Origin: Succiniclasticum ruminis DSM 9236
Lineage (GTDB): Bacteria > Bacillota > Negativicutes > Acidaminococcales > Acidaminococcaceae
DNA length: 64,000 nucleotides
Reading direction: 5' to 3'
NCBI RefSeq assembly: GCF_900112895.1
Contig: NZ_FONL01000007.1
Coordinates: 1-64,000, forward strand
Shown here: piece by piece, positions 14,986-23,241 of the stretch
Layout of the letters: each line of letters opens with the position of its first letter
How positions within the stretch are numbered: position 1 is the first letter of the stretch
The notes under the pieces: generated by a model
What the model was told of the DNA's origin: nothing
The model's database searches: none
Seen by the model: the letters and a program-made list of their open reading frames with translations, nothing else
Made by a program: the position numbers and the translations under genes

Positions 14986-16263
14986 TTAGCGGTTCAGGGC
15001 GCGCCAGGCAATGTCCTTCCGGTAATGCGCCTTGTCGAAGTGAATCTTTTCCACCGCAGCATAGGCAAAGTTCTTGGCACTCTTGATATCTTTCGCAGTC
15101 GCGGTTACACCTAATACGCGGCCGCCGGCCGTCACAACATCGTTGCCCACAGCTTTAGTGCCTGCATGGAACACCACAACGTTTTCCATGCCACCCGCTT
15201 CTTTCAGGCCGGTAATGACTTTTCCGTTCTCATAGGATGCAGGATATCCGCCGGAAGCCATAACCACACAGACGGTAGCCTGATTCTTCCATTTCACCAT
15301 GGAAGCATCCAGCGTCCCCGTGGCACAGGCCAGCATGATTTCCACCAGATCGCTGTCCAGAAGAGGCAACACTACCTGTGTCTCCGGATCGCCAAAACGG
15401 CAATTGAACTCTACGACTCTCACGCTGTCACCCTTAATCATAAGGCCGGCATACAGACAGCCACAATAGGTTCTTCCTTCTTTGTTTAACGCTGCAATCA
15501 CAGGTTTCAAAATGGTTTCTTCCGCTTTGATGCGCAGGGCTTCCGTCATAACCGGAGCCGGGGCATAAGCCCCCATACCGCCGGTATTGGGGCCTTTGTC
15601 CCCGTCATAAACACGCTTATGGTCCTGGGAAGCAACCATGGGCACCACAATCTTGCCGTCGGTAAACGCCAGCAGGGATGCTTCCTCCCCCTCCATGAAC
15701 TCTTCCAATACTACCCGGGCGCCGGCTTCGCCGAACTTGTGGTCCGCCATCATCTCATCAATGGCCGCCATGGCCTCTTCCTTGGTCGTGGCCACCACTA
15801 CTCCCTTGCCGGCCGCCAAGCCGTCCGCCTTTACCACGATAGGAGCGCCCTGCTCTTCCACAAAGGCTTTGGCAGAATCAATATCCGTGCACACTTTAAA
15901 CGCCGCGGTGGGAATATGGTACTTCTGCATCAGGTTTTTGGAAAAGGCTTTGGATCCTTCCAGTTCTGCCGCATTCTTGTTGGGCCCGAAAATCGGCAGC
16001 CCCCGGGAACGGAATACATCGGCGATTCCTGCCACCAATGTAGCTTCCGGCCCCACCACCGTCAAATCGATGCTGTGCTCTTCCGCATAATCCGCAACCT
16101 TGTTCAGATCATTCAGGTCCAGTGCAACACATTTACATTTGGGGAGTTCCGCAATCCCGGGGTTACCCGGTACCACGCGGATACTCTCTACCTGGCTGCT
16201 CTGGGCCATTTTCCATGCCAGGGCATGTTCCCGACCGCCGCCGCCAATCAATAAAATATTCAT
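14986..16263 (-). CDS. purD: Phosphoribosylamine-glycine ligase (GAR synthetase)
   Basis: Second step of de novo IMP synthesis: joins phosphoribosylamine and glycine using ATP. 425 residues, the normal length. N terminus MNILLIGGGGREHALAWK, then the GPEATLVAGI stretch, the ATP-grasp lysine region VVKADGLAAGKGVVV, and GPNTGGMGAYAPAPV, all typical of PurD. Last gene of the minus-strand purine operon, 72 bases after purH and followed by a terminator. A GAGG ribosome site precedes the ATG. Confidence 0.97.
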   Translation of the reverse strand: MNILLIGGGGREHALAWKMAQSSQVESIRVVPGNPGIAELPKCKCVALDLNDLNKVADYAEEHSIDLTVVGPEATLVAGIADVFRSRGLPIFGPNKNAAELEGSKAFSKNLMQKYHIPTAAFKVCTDIDSAKAFVEEQGAPIVVKADGLAAGKGVVVATTKEEAMAAIDEMMADHKFGEAGARVVLEEFMEGEEASLLAFTDGKIVVPMVASQDHKRVYDGDKGPNTGGMGAYAPAPVMTEALRIKAEETILKPVIAALNKEGRTYCGCLYAGLMIKGDSVRVVEFNCRFGDPETQVVLPLLDSDLVEIMLACATGTLDASMVKWKNQATVCVVMASGGYPASYENGKVITGLKEAGGMENVVVFHAGTKAVGNDVVTAGGRVLGVTATAKDIKSAKNFAYAAVEKIHFDKAHYRKDIAWRALNR

Positions 16264-16335
16264 ACATCAAGCCTCACAGTTTTTATTTTTCAAAAGCACG
16301 GGCACGATGCTAACCAGTGCTTTTCGCAGTTCTGT

Positions 16336-16929
16336 TTACTTTTCCAGCTGTTTCTGCAGATAGCCGGTAATCATGGCATCATATTCGGAAGTATGTTTGA
16401 ACGCTTCCATAGCCAGGGATTTTCTTGTCTTCAGATCGATGTCGCCGTCTTTCTTCAGCATATCCATCAGCTTGCCGTAGCGTTCCGGATTGGTGATGAT
16501 CACCACATCGCGGAAATTTTTGGCCGAGGCCCGCACCATGGCCGGTCCGCCGATATCAATATTCTCAATGGCCTCCGCTTCTGTTACCCCCGGTTTTTCA
16601 ATGGTCTGCTTGAAAGGATACAGGTTAACTACCACCAGATCGATGGGGGTAATGCCGTGCTCTTTCATCTGGGCCATGTGTTCCGGATTGCTGCGCACAC
16701 CTAAAATCGCGCCGTGAATCTTCGGGTTCAGGGTCTTTACCCGACCGTCCATGATTTCCGGAAACCCGGTCACGTCGCTGACATAGGTTACGGGAATGCC
16801 CGCGTCCTTAATGGCTTTCATGGTGCCGCCGGTAGAGATGATCTCCACCCCGTTCTCATGGAGGAACGCGGCCAGTTTGGTAATGTCCTTTTTGTCGGAA
16901 ACGCTCAGTAACGCTCTCTTGATTTTCAT
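16336..16929 (-). CDS. purH: Stand-alone IMP cyclohydrolase (PurH N-terminal domain only)
   Basis: 197 residues that match only the N-terminal MGS-like/IMP cyclohydrolase half of PurH: ALLSVSDKKDI, EIISTGGTMKAI, VTGFPEIMDGRVKTLNPKIH, VVNLYPF, NIDIGGPAMVRASAKN. Normal bifunctional PurH has about 510-530 residues with a C-terminal AICAR transformylase. Here the frame ends cleanly with QKQLEK and the following 72 bases up to purD hold no remnant, so this is not a simple frameshift. It should close the FAICAR ring to IMP; a separate AICAR formyltransferase must exist elsewhere if the pathway is complete. It lies between purN and purD. Confidence 0.9.
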   Translation of the reverse strand: MKIKRALLSVSDKKDITKLAAFLHENGVEIISTGGTMKAIKDAGIPVTYVSDVTGFPEIMDGRVKTLNPKIHGAILGVRSNPEHMAQMKEHGITPIDLVVVNLYPFKQTIEKPGVTEAEAIENIDIGGPAMVRASAKNFRDVVIITNPERYGKLMDMLKKDGDIDLKTRKSLAMEAFKHTSEYDAMITGYLQKQLEK

Positions 16930-17046
16930 ACGTACTCCTCTCTGCCTTACTTCTCCGTTTTACGTTCTCAAATTCTCATATAGCTGAATTCAAAACGAAT
17001 CTGTAAATTTGCGTCGCAACAGTAACGCGAACTATCAAAACATATT

Positions 17047-17655
17047 TTATCTTGCCACATAAACCTTCCGGCCCTGAATGGTCAGTTTGCCGTCTGCCCA
17101 AAGCTGGATTGCTTCCGGCAGGGCCTTATGTTCTTCCTTTAAAATCCGGGCCGCCAGGGTCTCCTCCGTGTCGTCGTCCAGTACCGGCACAACCTTTTGT
17201 AAAATGATGGGGCCCGTGTCCGTGCCTTCGTCTACAAAATGCACCGTGCATCCTGCTACCTTAACACCGTAATCCACTGCCTGGCCCTGGGCGTCCAGCC
17301 CCTTGAAGCTCGGCAGCAGCGCCGGATGGATGTTGATAATCTTATGTTCCCAGCGGCTGATGAAATGCCCGGTGAGGATACGCATGAACCCGGCCAGCAC
17401 AACCGCTTCCGCGCCGGCTTCCCGCAGCGCCGCGTCAATTTTGTCTTCAAACTCCGCTTTGTCCTTGCAGCCTTTCCGTTCCACTACGGCCGTGGGGATG
17501 CCGGCTTTGGCCGCCCGTTCCAGTGCAAAGGCTTCTTTATGGTCGCTGACCACCACGGCAATCTCTACATTTAGTTTGCCTTCCGCAATGTGGTCGATGA
17601 TGGACTGGAGGTTGCTGCCCCGTCCGCTGACCACTACGCCGATTTTCTTACTCAC
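17047..17655 (-). CDS. purN: Phosphoribosylglycinamide formyltransferase (folate-dependent)
   Basis: Formylates GAR with 10-formyl-THF, third step of the pathway. 202 residues. Visible: KIGVVVSGRGSNLQSIID at the N terminus, catalytic Asn-His-Asp in the region KIINIHPALLPSFKGLDAQ and GCTVHFVDEGTDTGPIILQ. Start overlaps the purM stop by 8 bases, so translation is coupled. Confidence 0.96.
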   Translation of the reverse strand: MSKKIGVVVSGRGSNLQSIIDHIAEGKLNVEIAVVVSDHKEAFALERAAKAGIPTAVVERKGCKDKAEFEDKIDAALREAGAEAVVLAGFMRILTGHFISRWEHKIINIHPALLPSFKGLDAQGQAVDYGVKVAGCTVHFVDEGTDTGPIILQKVVPVLDDDTEETLAARILKEEHKALPEAIQLWADGKLTIQGRKVYVAR

Positions 17656-18709
17656 CGAAAACGCCGCCTTTCATCACCGTGGTCTTATGACCCGGAATTA
17701 CCTTACCCAGTTCGTAGAAAGTCTCCCCGTTATCTTTCAGGTGTTTCCGTACTGCGTCCGCTTCCGCCGGGTCAACCACCAGCACCATGCCTACGCCCAT
17801 GTTGAACGTGCGGTACATTTCCTTATCCGACACGTTGCCCCACTCCTGCAGTTTCTTGAACACAACGGGAACGTCCCAGGCGTCCGCGCGGACTTCCGCG
17901 TCGCAGTCCTCCGGCAGGATCCGGGGAATATTATCATAGAAACCGCCGCCGGTAATGTGCACCATGCCGTGGATGTCAAACTTTTGAATCAGCGGCAGGC
18001 AGGTCTTCGGATACAGGCGGGTAGGCGTCAGCAGTTTTTCACCCAAGGTGCAGCCGAATTCCGGAATCGGGGTATCTACCGTAAACTTCATCACATCAAA
18101 ACAAATCTTCCGCACCAGGGAAAACCCGTTGGAGTGCACACCGGAAGAAGGCAGACCCAGTAAAATGTCTCCGGCCTTTACCTTTTCCCCGGTGATCATC
18201 TTGCTGCGTTCCGCCACTCCTACACAGAAGCCGGCAATGTCGTATTCATCTTTTGCGTAAAAGCCGTGCATCTCCGCGGTCTCACCGCCGATCAGGGCGC
18301 AGCCGCTTTCCCGGCATGCGTCTGCCACGCCTTTGACGATGTCCGCCACCTTCTGGGAATCCACCTTGTCCACCGCGATGTAATCCAAAAAGAACAGCGG
18401 CTCCGCGCCCTGCACCAGGATATCGTTGACGCACATGGCTACCGCGTCCTGGCCAATGGTGCTGTGATTATTGGTGAGAAACGCAAATTTTAATTTCGTG
18501 CCCACGCCGTCCGTACCGGACACCAGGATGGGTTCTTTGTACTTTTTCGTGTCCAGCGCAAACAGACCGCCAAAACCGCCCAGGTCGCCGATGACCTCCG
18601 GCCGGTAACTGGCCCGCACGCTGTCCTTCATCAGTTCTACCGCGCGGTTGCCGGCATCGATGTCAACGCCTGCGTCCGCATAGGTCAGCTGCTTTTTTTC
18701 TTCGCTCAT
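17648..18709 (-). CDS. purM: Phosphoribosylformylglycinamidine cyclo-ligase (AIR synthetase)
   Basis: Closes the imidazole ring using ATP. 353 residues, normal length. Visible: TYADAGVDIDAGNRAVELMK, the glycine-rich LVSGTDGVGTKLKFAF, GQDAVAMCVNDILVQGAEPL, ALIGGETAEMHGFY and HITGGGFYDNIPRIL, all PurM hallmarks. An AGGAGG site precedes the ATG. It follows purE by 55 bases on the minus strand. Confidence 0.97.
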   Translation of the reverse strand: MSEEKKQLTYADAGVDIDAGNRAVELMKDSVRASYRPEVIGDLGGFGGLFALDTKKYKEPILVSGTDGVGTKLKFAFLTNNHSTIGQDAVAMCVNDILVQGAEPLFFLDYIAVDKVDSQKVADIVKGVADACRESGCALIGGETAEMHGFYAKDEYDIAGFCVGVAERSKMITGEKVKAGDILLGLPSSGVHSNGFSLVRKICFDVMKFTVDTPIPEFGCTLGEKLLTPTRLYPKTCLPLIQKFDIHGMVHITGGGFYDNIPRILPEDCDAEVRADAWDVPVVFKKLQEWGNVSDKEMYRTFNMGVGMVLVVDPAEADAVRKHLKDNGETFYELGKVIPGHKTTVMKGGVFGE

Positions 18710-18764
18710 GAAAGCCTCCTGTTCTTTGGGAACTGCCCGTCAATCTGTTAACATTCTTTTTTAC

Positions 18765-19256
18765 TTATTCTCCGCGGACGGCTGCCAGCTTCGCCGCTTT
18801 CGCCGCAACTTCTTCCTGCATCTTCACTCTGTAGGCCGCCAGTTTTTCCACCAGTTCCGGATGGGCACCGGCCAGAATTTCCACGGCAAAGATAGCCGCG
18901 TTCTTCGCTCCGTCGATAGCCATGGTAGCCACCGGCACGCCGGAAGGCATCTGCACGAAGCTGAGCAGCGCATCCATGCCCTTTAAAGGTCCGCCGCTGA
19001 TGGGAATCCCGATAACCGGCAACGTAGTATAGGCCGCGATGACGCCACCCAGATGGGCTGCCAGCCCTGCCGCTGCGATGATCGCTTCCACGCCCCTGTC
19101 CCGGGCACCGGCCGCAAACTCGTGCACCTGGTCCGGCGTGCGGTGGGCGGAAGCCACAACCACTTCAACTTCAACTCCAAACTCTTTCAACGTTTTCTCA
19201 GCTGGTTCCAGGATGGGCCAGTCTGAATTACTTCCCATGATAATGGCTACTTTCAT
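18765..19256 (-). CDS. purE: N5-carboxyaminoimidazole ribonucleotide mutase
   Basis: Converts N5-CAIR to CAIR. 163 residues, normal for class I PurE. Visible: [31 protein letters not shown] with the catalytic His, and [32 protein letters not shown] choose the ATG at 19256 (AAGGGGA ribosome site). The frame stays open 27 codons further upstream through a structured leader, but no ribosome site is seen at that outer ATG. It is the first gene of the purE-M-N-H-D operon. Confidence 0.96.
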   Translation of the reverse strand: MKVAIIMGSNSDWPILEPAEKTLKEFGVEVEVVVASAHRTPDQVHEFAAGARDRGVEAIIAAAGLAAHLGGVIAAYTTLPVIGIPISGGPLKGMDALLSFVQMPSGVPVATMAIDGAKNAAIFAVEILAGAHPELVEKLAAYRVKMQEEVAAKAAKLAAVRGE

Positions 19257-19275
19257 TTTGTTTTCCCCTTTTCCC

Positions 19276-19349
19276 GTATACCAATTCTGAACAATGCGGT
19301 TCTGCAAACCGCACAGCACACCGCAACACTTTTTCATTTTGGGTATACG
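19276..19349 (-). promoter_or_regulatory. Structured 5' leader of the purine operon
   Basis: The leader between promoter and purE holds an outer inverted repeat CGTATACC (19276-19283) / GGTATACG (19342-19349), perfect over 8 bases, enclosing a hairpin with arms GCGGTT and AACCGC near 19296-19312. The frame through it is open and in phase with purE. It may be an RNA regulatory structure; it did not match the ZTP or guanine riboswitch patterns I know. Confidence 0.5.
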
Positions 19350-19386
19350 AAACAGACCTTACGTCAGCGTAAAGTTATTCATAGTA

Positions 19387-19415
19387 ATTTTACCAATATG
19401 CCGGAACAGTGTCAA
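19387..19415 (-). promoter_or_regulatory. Promoter of the purE-M-N-H-D operon
   Basis: On the minus strand TTGACA (19410-19415) and TAAAAT (19387-19392) are separated by exactly 17 bases. This is a near-consensus sigma-A promoter about 130 bases before the purE start. The 280 bases between purE and the amidase gene hold this promoter, the structured leader and no further gene. Confidence 0.8.
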
Positions 19416-19536
19416 TCAAATTGTAGCTTTTGCTACATTATATTTGCACGATATTTACATGAAAAAGAAATACCAGCATAATACCCCCGCGTTTTGCAAC
19501 ACGGGGATCGCTATGCCGGTGTCCCCCTTTTATAAT

Positions 19537-20268
19537 TTACGGTTTAAAAAACAGCAGCCCCGTATCTTTCAGATTTTTCTGCAACGCTTTCATAAACTTC
19601 GGTCCCGGGTCAACCTTTGCATGATAATAGCCGCTTACGCTTTCCTTGTACAGCCCGCTCTTCTCCGCTGATTTCTGCTGATAGTGCCCCCACACATAAC
19701 GCACCGTCGGGTATTTTTCCCGCAGGTAACGGATCAGCAGCACATTGGCCTGCAATTGTGCCGGAGTCAGGTCTTCTTTCCTGTCAGTGCCGCCCACGTT
19801 CTCGATGCCGATAGCGCACCAGTTGTATCCGATAGCATGGCGGTCCAGCATGGTCTCCGGCGTGAGGCGGAAAATCGTGCCGTCCCTGTCTACCAGAAAC
19901 TGGGAGCAGACATTCAACGTGCCGTCTTTTCTGACTTCCTTATAAAAATAATCATACACCCCGTCAGTCTCCGGCGATTCCGTCCAGTGCACGATGACCG
20001 CCTGAGGAACAATCTCCGTAAATTCCTCCCCGTAATGCAGAAATGCATACTCCCGTGTCAGCTGTTTGCGGTATTCTGTCAGTCGCACTGGCCTGTCGAT
20101 GATAACGGGAGCTGTGACAGTACGAAGGGATGTTGATGCCTCGTTTGCTTCGCTTTTTACAGTTGACAAATCTGCTGTTTTTCCTTTGTCCGTCGTATTC
20201 TTACCACCGGACGCAAAAACCGGTAAGCAAAACAGCAAAGCAAACATAACTATAAGCAGTCGTTTCAT
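19537..20268 (-). CDS. N-acetylmuramoyl-L-alanine amidase, exported
   Basis: Peptidoglycan amidase of the Amidase_2 (zinc, PGRP-like) group. About 243 residues. N-terminal signal peptide MKRLLIVMFALLFCLPVFAS, then a Lys/Thr/Ser linker, then the catalytic domain from about residue 75. Zinc-ligand candidates: His in AVIVHWTESP, His in YYHAKVDPGPKFM near the C terminus; GYNWCAIGIENVGG is the conserved core strand. The ATG at 20268 starts a proper signal peptide; the GTG at 20283, overlapping the stop of the upstream gene, is a less likely start. It probably turns over or remodels peptidoglycan in the periplasm. Confidence 0.88.
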   Translation of the reverse strand: MKRLLIVMFALLFCLPVFASGGKNTTDKGKTADLSTVKSEANEASTSLRTVTAPVIIDRPVRLTEYRKQLTREYAFLHYGEEFTEIVPQAVIVHWTESPETDGVYDYFYKEVRKDGTLNVCSQFLVDRDGTIFRLTPETMLDRHAIGYNWCAIGIENVGGTDRKEDLTPAQLQANVLLIRYLREKYPTVRYVWGHYQQKSAEKSGLYKESVSGYYHAKVDPGPKFMKALQKNLKDTGLLFFKP

Positions 20269-20279
20269 CGTCGTGCCTC

Positions 20280-20705
20280 TCACACAAACTTAAACAGATT
20301 CAGACCTGTCACCTTTTCGTCCAGCAGCCGCTCTACCTTTCCCGGCAGCGTGCGCACGACTATTTCACCGGTAGCACCGATGCGACACTCGTTCAGATGA
20401 CCGCCCACAATCTGCATCTCTTTATTGCAGAGATTAATGTGCAGATGCAGGTACACCGCCCCGTCCTTTTGGGTAATATTGCCCAGGAGGGATGTGATCT
20501 CCATGGGCCCGTTTAATTCCGTTTTGTGATACTCCCGCTGCCCCACGTCATACAATCCGATCACCGCGTGATCCGCGGCGCCGATTCCCTCTACGCTGCC
20601 CAGCGCGATCTTTTCCTTTTCACACAGCGCCTGCAGGGACGCGATAATCTCTTCGCCCTTGTCAAGACGAACTACATACGTATCCGCAAATTTCTGAAAT
20701 TCCAT
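20280..20705 (-). CDS. PPC/DUF296 domain protein
   Basis: 141 residues covering one PPC (plants and prokaryotes conserved, DUF296) domain. Recognisable features are the early RLDKGEEIIASLQALCEKE, the LGSVEGIGAADHAVIGLYD stretch, HLHINLCNKEMQIVGGHL and the GGHLNEC motif with a likely metal-ligand His. Bacterial members are trimeric proteins of unclear function, sometimes called DNA-binding by analogy with plant AT-hook proteins; no AT-hook is present here. It overlaps the amidase frame region by 4 bases at the alternative GTG. Confidence 0.85.
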   Translation of the reverse strand: MEFQKFADTYVVRLDKGEEIIASLQALCEKEKIALGSVEGIGAADHAVIGLYDVGQREYHKTELNGPMEITSLLGNITQKDGAVYLHLHINLCNKEMQIVGGHLNECRIGATGEIVVRTLPGKVERLLDEKVTGLNLFKFV

Positions 20706-20721
20706 AATGGTACCTCCGTGT

Positions 20722-21132
20722 TTAAGACTGCCTTGTTTTTACCGCTTCGCCCACAGAATCGTTCCAGGCAATATACTCGTTTTTATCCAGTTCCAGGGCA
20801 AACTTCCATCCATTATCCAGTTCACAGAGTATGACATGCTTTTCATTCTCCGCCGGATTGCCGCCCAACACAGCGCCAATCACACCCCAGACCGGGCCGC
20901 CGGCAAGATATCCGGCTAATGCGCCTGTCACCTTTCTGTCAGGAGAAACAAGGGTTTCGGCCGTAACCTCTTCATACCGGACGACGGATTTGGCTATGCT
21001 GTGCTTCTGCACCGTCAGTGCATCAAGTTTATAATCGTAGTACTGAACATCAAAATCATTGTCAAAGAAATGTTGGGCAATCCCAACCACTTCAATATTC
21101 GGATCCTTGATCCCGCCTAAATACTTTGCCAT
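20722..21132 (-). CDS. Hypothetical protein with glycine-zipper-like segment
   Basis: 136 residues, no signal peptide. The middle segment GALAGYLAGGPVWGVIGAVL (about 78-97) has GxxxG-type spacing and is hydrophobic enough to be a membrane-associated glycine zipper. It is flanked by two beta-rich parts (DFDVQYYDYKLDALTV; HVILCELDNGWKFALELD). I do not recognise the family. It is 16 bases upstream of the PPC gene and likely shares its transcript. Confidence 0.7.
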   Translation of the reverse strand: MAKYLGGIKDPNIEVVGIAQHFFDNDFDVQYYDYKLDALTVQKHSIAKSVVRYEEVTAETLVSPDRKVTGALAGYLAGGPVWGVIGAVLGGNPAENEKHVILCELDNGWKFALELDKNEYIAWNDSVGEAVKTRQS

Positions 21133-21294
21133 GATACTTCCTTTCCGCTGTCCCTAAAAACCTCTTTACGGGCAGCATAATCATTTTGACATAATCAAGC
21201 TGATTCCTGTAAAATTAGTTGTAAGAATAATTACACAGATTACTGTAAGTGTTATGAGTTCTTCTATATTTTATATTATACCACGAGGTTGACC

Positions 21295-21948
21295 ATGAGC
21301 ATAAAAGAAAATCAGCTGGCCGAACTGGCCGCACAATTGGATAAATGCAGTTCCTGTCATCTGCGGGGCGACTGTCAGGCCCCCGTAGGCTGGTACGGTT
21401 ATCCGGACAGCCCCATCGTGTTTATTGGCGAAGGTCCCGGCGGCGTGGAGGATGATTACGGCTGCCCGCTGATCGGTCCTTCCGGCCAGCTTCTGGACAA
21501 GGCCCTGTGGTCGGTCCAGATGACAAGGGACAGGGTACTGACCACCAACATCGTAAAATGCCGCCCCAAAGGCAACCGGACACCGGACCTCGCGGAAGCG
21601 GATTTCTGCGCCAAAATCTGGCTGGAGCGGGAGCTCGCTATTCTGCAGCCAAAAGTGATTGTGGCGTTAGGCAGCGTTGCCATGCACTACTTAGGCGACC
21701 CCGCCATGCGCATAACCCGGCAGCGGGGCAAATGGTTCAAAACGCCTCAGGGTTACGACTGCATCGCCACCTTCCACCCCTCGTACATTTTGCGTCAGTA
21801 CGGACACGCCCAGGTACAGGCCAAGTGGGACGTGTACCACGATCTGCAGCTGGCCCGGGCCAAAGCGACAGAAGCCTGCCCGGACTATAACCTTTGTTCA
21901 GAGAAACCGGTGGACTTGTTTGCGGAATTCCAAAAAAGAAACCTGTAA
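21295..21948 (+). CDS. udg: Uracil-DNA glycosylase, family 4 ([4Fe-4S])
   Basis: Removes uracil from DNA. 217 residues. Active-site motif A reads GEGPGGVEDDYGCPLIGPSG and motif B TFHPSYILR, as in thermophile-type family 4 enzymes. Four cysteines suited to an iron-sulfur cluster are visible: CSSC near 18-21, VKCRPKGNRTP near 89, and Cys in ADFCAKIW about 16 residues later. The ATG at 21295 has GAGG six or so bases upstream; the in-frame TTG two codons before it is not needed. It stands alone on the plus strand, with a bidirectional terminator after it. Confidence 0.92.
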   Translation: MSIKENQLAELAAQLDKCSSCHLRGDCQAPVGWYGYPDSPIVFIGEGPGGVEDDYGCPLIGPSGQLLDKALWSVQMTRDRVLTTNIVKCRPKGNRTPDLAEADFCAKIWLERELAILQPKVIVALGSVAMHYLGDPAMRITRQRGKWFKTPQGYDCIATFHPSYILRQYGHAQVQAKWDVYHDLQLARAKATEACPDYNLCSEKPVDLFAEFQKRNL

Positions 21949-22056
21949 CAGGACTGCAGCCGGCAAAAGATTATCACATATTATCAAATTTCGTATTATC
22001 AAAGTACAGACAGCGGATAGTTTATAACTGAATTTTTTATAATAATTGCTGATAAA

Positions 22057-22108
22057 AAAGACGAAACAGTACAGCATAGCATAACCATGCTTTCCGTTTC
22101 GTCTTTTG
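22057..22108. terminator. Bidirectional terminator
   Basis: Stem AAAAGACGAAAC (22057-22068 region) / GTTTCGTCTTTT (22096-22107) with an inner AGCAT/ATGCT pairing. A-rich and T-rich flanks serve both the uracil-DNA glycosylase gene (plus) and the small exported protein (minus). Confidence 0.85.
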
Positions 22109-22122
22109 CTTTTATCGGCTTG

Positions 22123-22551
22123 TTACACTTCCTGCCCCGGCATCCGTTTCAGGTTGTTATCGCGCTGGTTCTGTTTCGACGGATTCTGCTTCTCCTTCGG
22201 CGTAATTTTAATCTTCGTGTCCCCGTCATGGAAAAAGTCATTCAGCAGTGAATTGATTGCTTCTATAAACATATACACCAAAAACATCACCGCGATTTTT
22301 TCCAGAAGATCCTCAAAAAATGAAGAATCTTTCCGGGACCTTGCGCTGCCGGAACGGTCAGACGTATCCGGTTTCTTCTTTTCCACTTCCGGAATAGATG
22401 TGTTGTTGGGTGCGGCTTCCGCCAGCTGCCTTACCACTGCGGTCCGGGGGGCGGCAGAAGCATAAGCAGAGGCGGACATTGCTGCCGTCGAGCTAAAAAA
22501 TACAGAAAGAGATAACAGAACAGGTAAAACCATCTGTTTCTTCAGTTTCAT
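22123..22551 (-). CDS. Small exported or membrane-anchored hypothetical protein
   Basis: 142 residues. N-terminal signal peptide or anchor (MVLPVLLSLSVFFSSTAAM, cleavage likely around ASAYASA). A low-complexity linker with Pro, Lys and Ser follows (VEKKKPDTSDRSGSARSRK), then a hydrophobic helix IAVMFLVYMFIEAINSLL (about 87-104), and a charged Lys/Gln-rich tail. I do not recognise it. The layout suggests a periplasmic linker between two membrane contacts. Confidence 0.65.
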   Translation of the reverse strand: MKLKKQMVLPVLLSLSVFFSSTAAMSASAYASAAPRTAVVRQLAEAAPNNTSIPEVEKKKPDTSDRSGSARSRKDSSFFEDLLEKIAVMFLVYMFIEAINSLLNDFFHDGDTKIKITPKEKQNPSKQNQRDNNLKRMPGQEV

Positions 22552-22661
22552 GTCAGTTCCCTCCGTAAAAATCCCTTTTCAGATAAAAACTATCACCCGT
22601 TTTTTTAATCTTAAGCCCGTTATATGTTTTTTTCAAGGCAATTCTTTAACAATTTTACAAA

Positions 22662-22692
22662 ACATATGTTATAATCATACATATGTTATAAT
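22662..22692 (+). promoter_or_regulatory. Tandem operator-like repeats before arsR-type gene
   Basis: The 14-base motif ACATATGTTATAAT occurs twice, at 22662-22675 and 22679-22692, with a 17-base period. Each copy holds the palindrome AACATATGTT or its ACATATGT core and a TATAAT -10-like box. ArsR/SmtB proteins bind such AT-rich palindromes overlapping their own promoters, so this is a probable autoregulatory operator. Confidence 0.7.
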
Positions 22693-22742
22693 TCTTGTTG
22701 TGTTGAGCATTTGTCACTATTACAGAACAGGCAGGTTTTATT

Positions 22743-23153
22743 ATGACAACTAAAAAAGCCGCAACGAAACCGTTGCGCAAGAAAACAGAAAGCGCCTCTG
22801 CCCCTCCTTTAAACTACGATCCCGTAATCGTAAAAAAAGTTCAGGCACAGATGCTGGAAGAAAATCAGCTCAGCGCCGTTTCAGAGTTTTTCAAAGTGCT
22901 GGGTGATGAAACGCGCATGCGGATCATCAACGCCCTTTCCCACGGCGAACTCTGCGTCAGCGATATAGCCGCCGCACTGGAAATGACCCAGTCCGCCGTC
23001 AGCCATCAGCTGAAACTGTTGCGCATGGCGCACCAGGTAAAGGCCCGCCGGGAAGGAAAAAGCATTTACTATTCCCTGGACGACCAGCACGTAATTGACA
23101 TTCTGGACGAAGCGCTGATCCATGTCCGTCACAAGATGAATGAAGCGGAATGA
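22743..23153 (+). CDS. ArsR/SmtB-family transcriptional regulator
   Basis: 136 residues. A Lys/Ala-rich N-terminal tail of about 35 residues precedes the winged helix: FFKVLGDETRMRIINALSHG, ELCVSDIAAALEMTQSAVSH, QLKLLRMAHQVKARREGKS, IYYSLDD. The DNA-recognition helix is TQSAVSHQLKLL. The ELCVCD-type metal site is reduced to ELCVSD, i.e. one Cys only, but the C-terminal DEALIHVRHKMNE has His residues that could bind metal at the alpha5 site as in SmtB/CzrA. It precedes a DUF1847 cysteine-rich protein by 88 bases on the same strand and probably controls it. Confidence 0.88.
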   Translation: MTTKKAATKPLRKKTESASAPPLNYDPVIVKKVQAQMLEENQLSAVSEFFKVLGDETRMRIINALSHGELCVSDIAAALEMTQSAVSHQLKLLRMAHQVKARREGKSIYYSLDDQHVIDILDEALIHVRHKMNEAE

Positions 23154-23241
23154 AAGATGACACAATAAAAACCGTTTTACAATTTGAAAACAAAGCGTTC
23201 GCAGATTTAAATTAAGAGAATCTTAAAACTGGAGGAAAATC

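Noticed and set aside
16264-16335. Frameshifted AICAR transformylase half of purH
   Set aside because: Only 72 bases separate purH and purD; no coding remnant fits.
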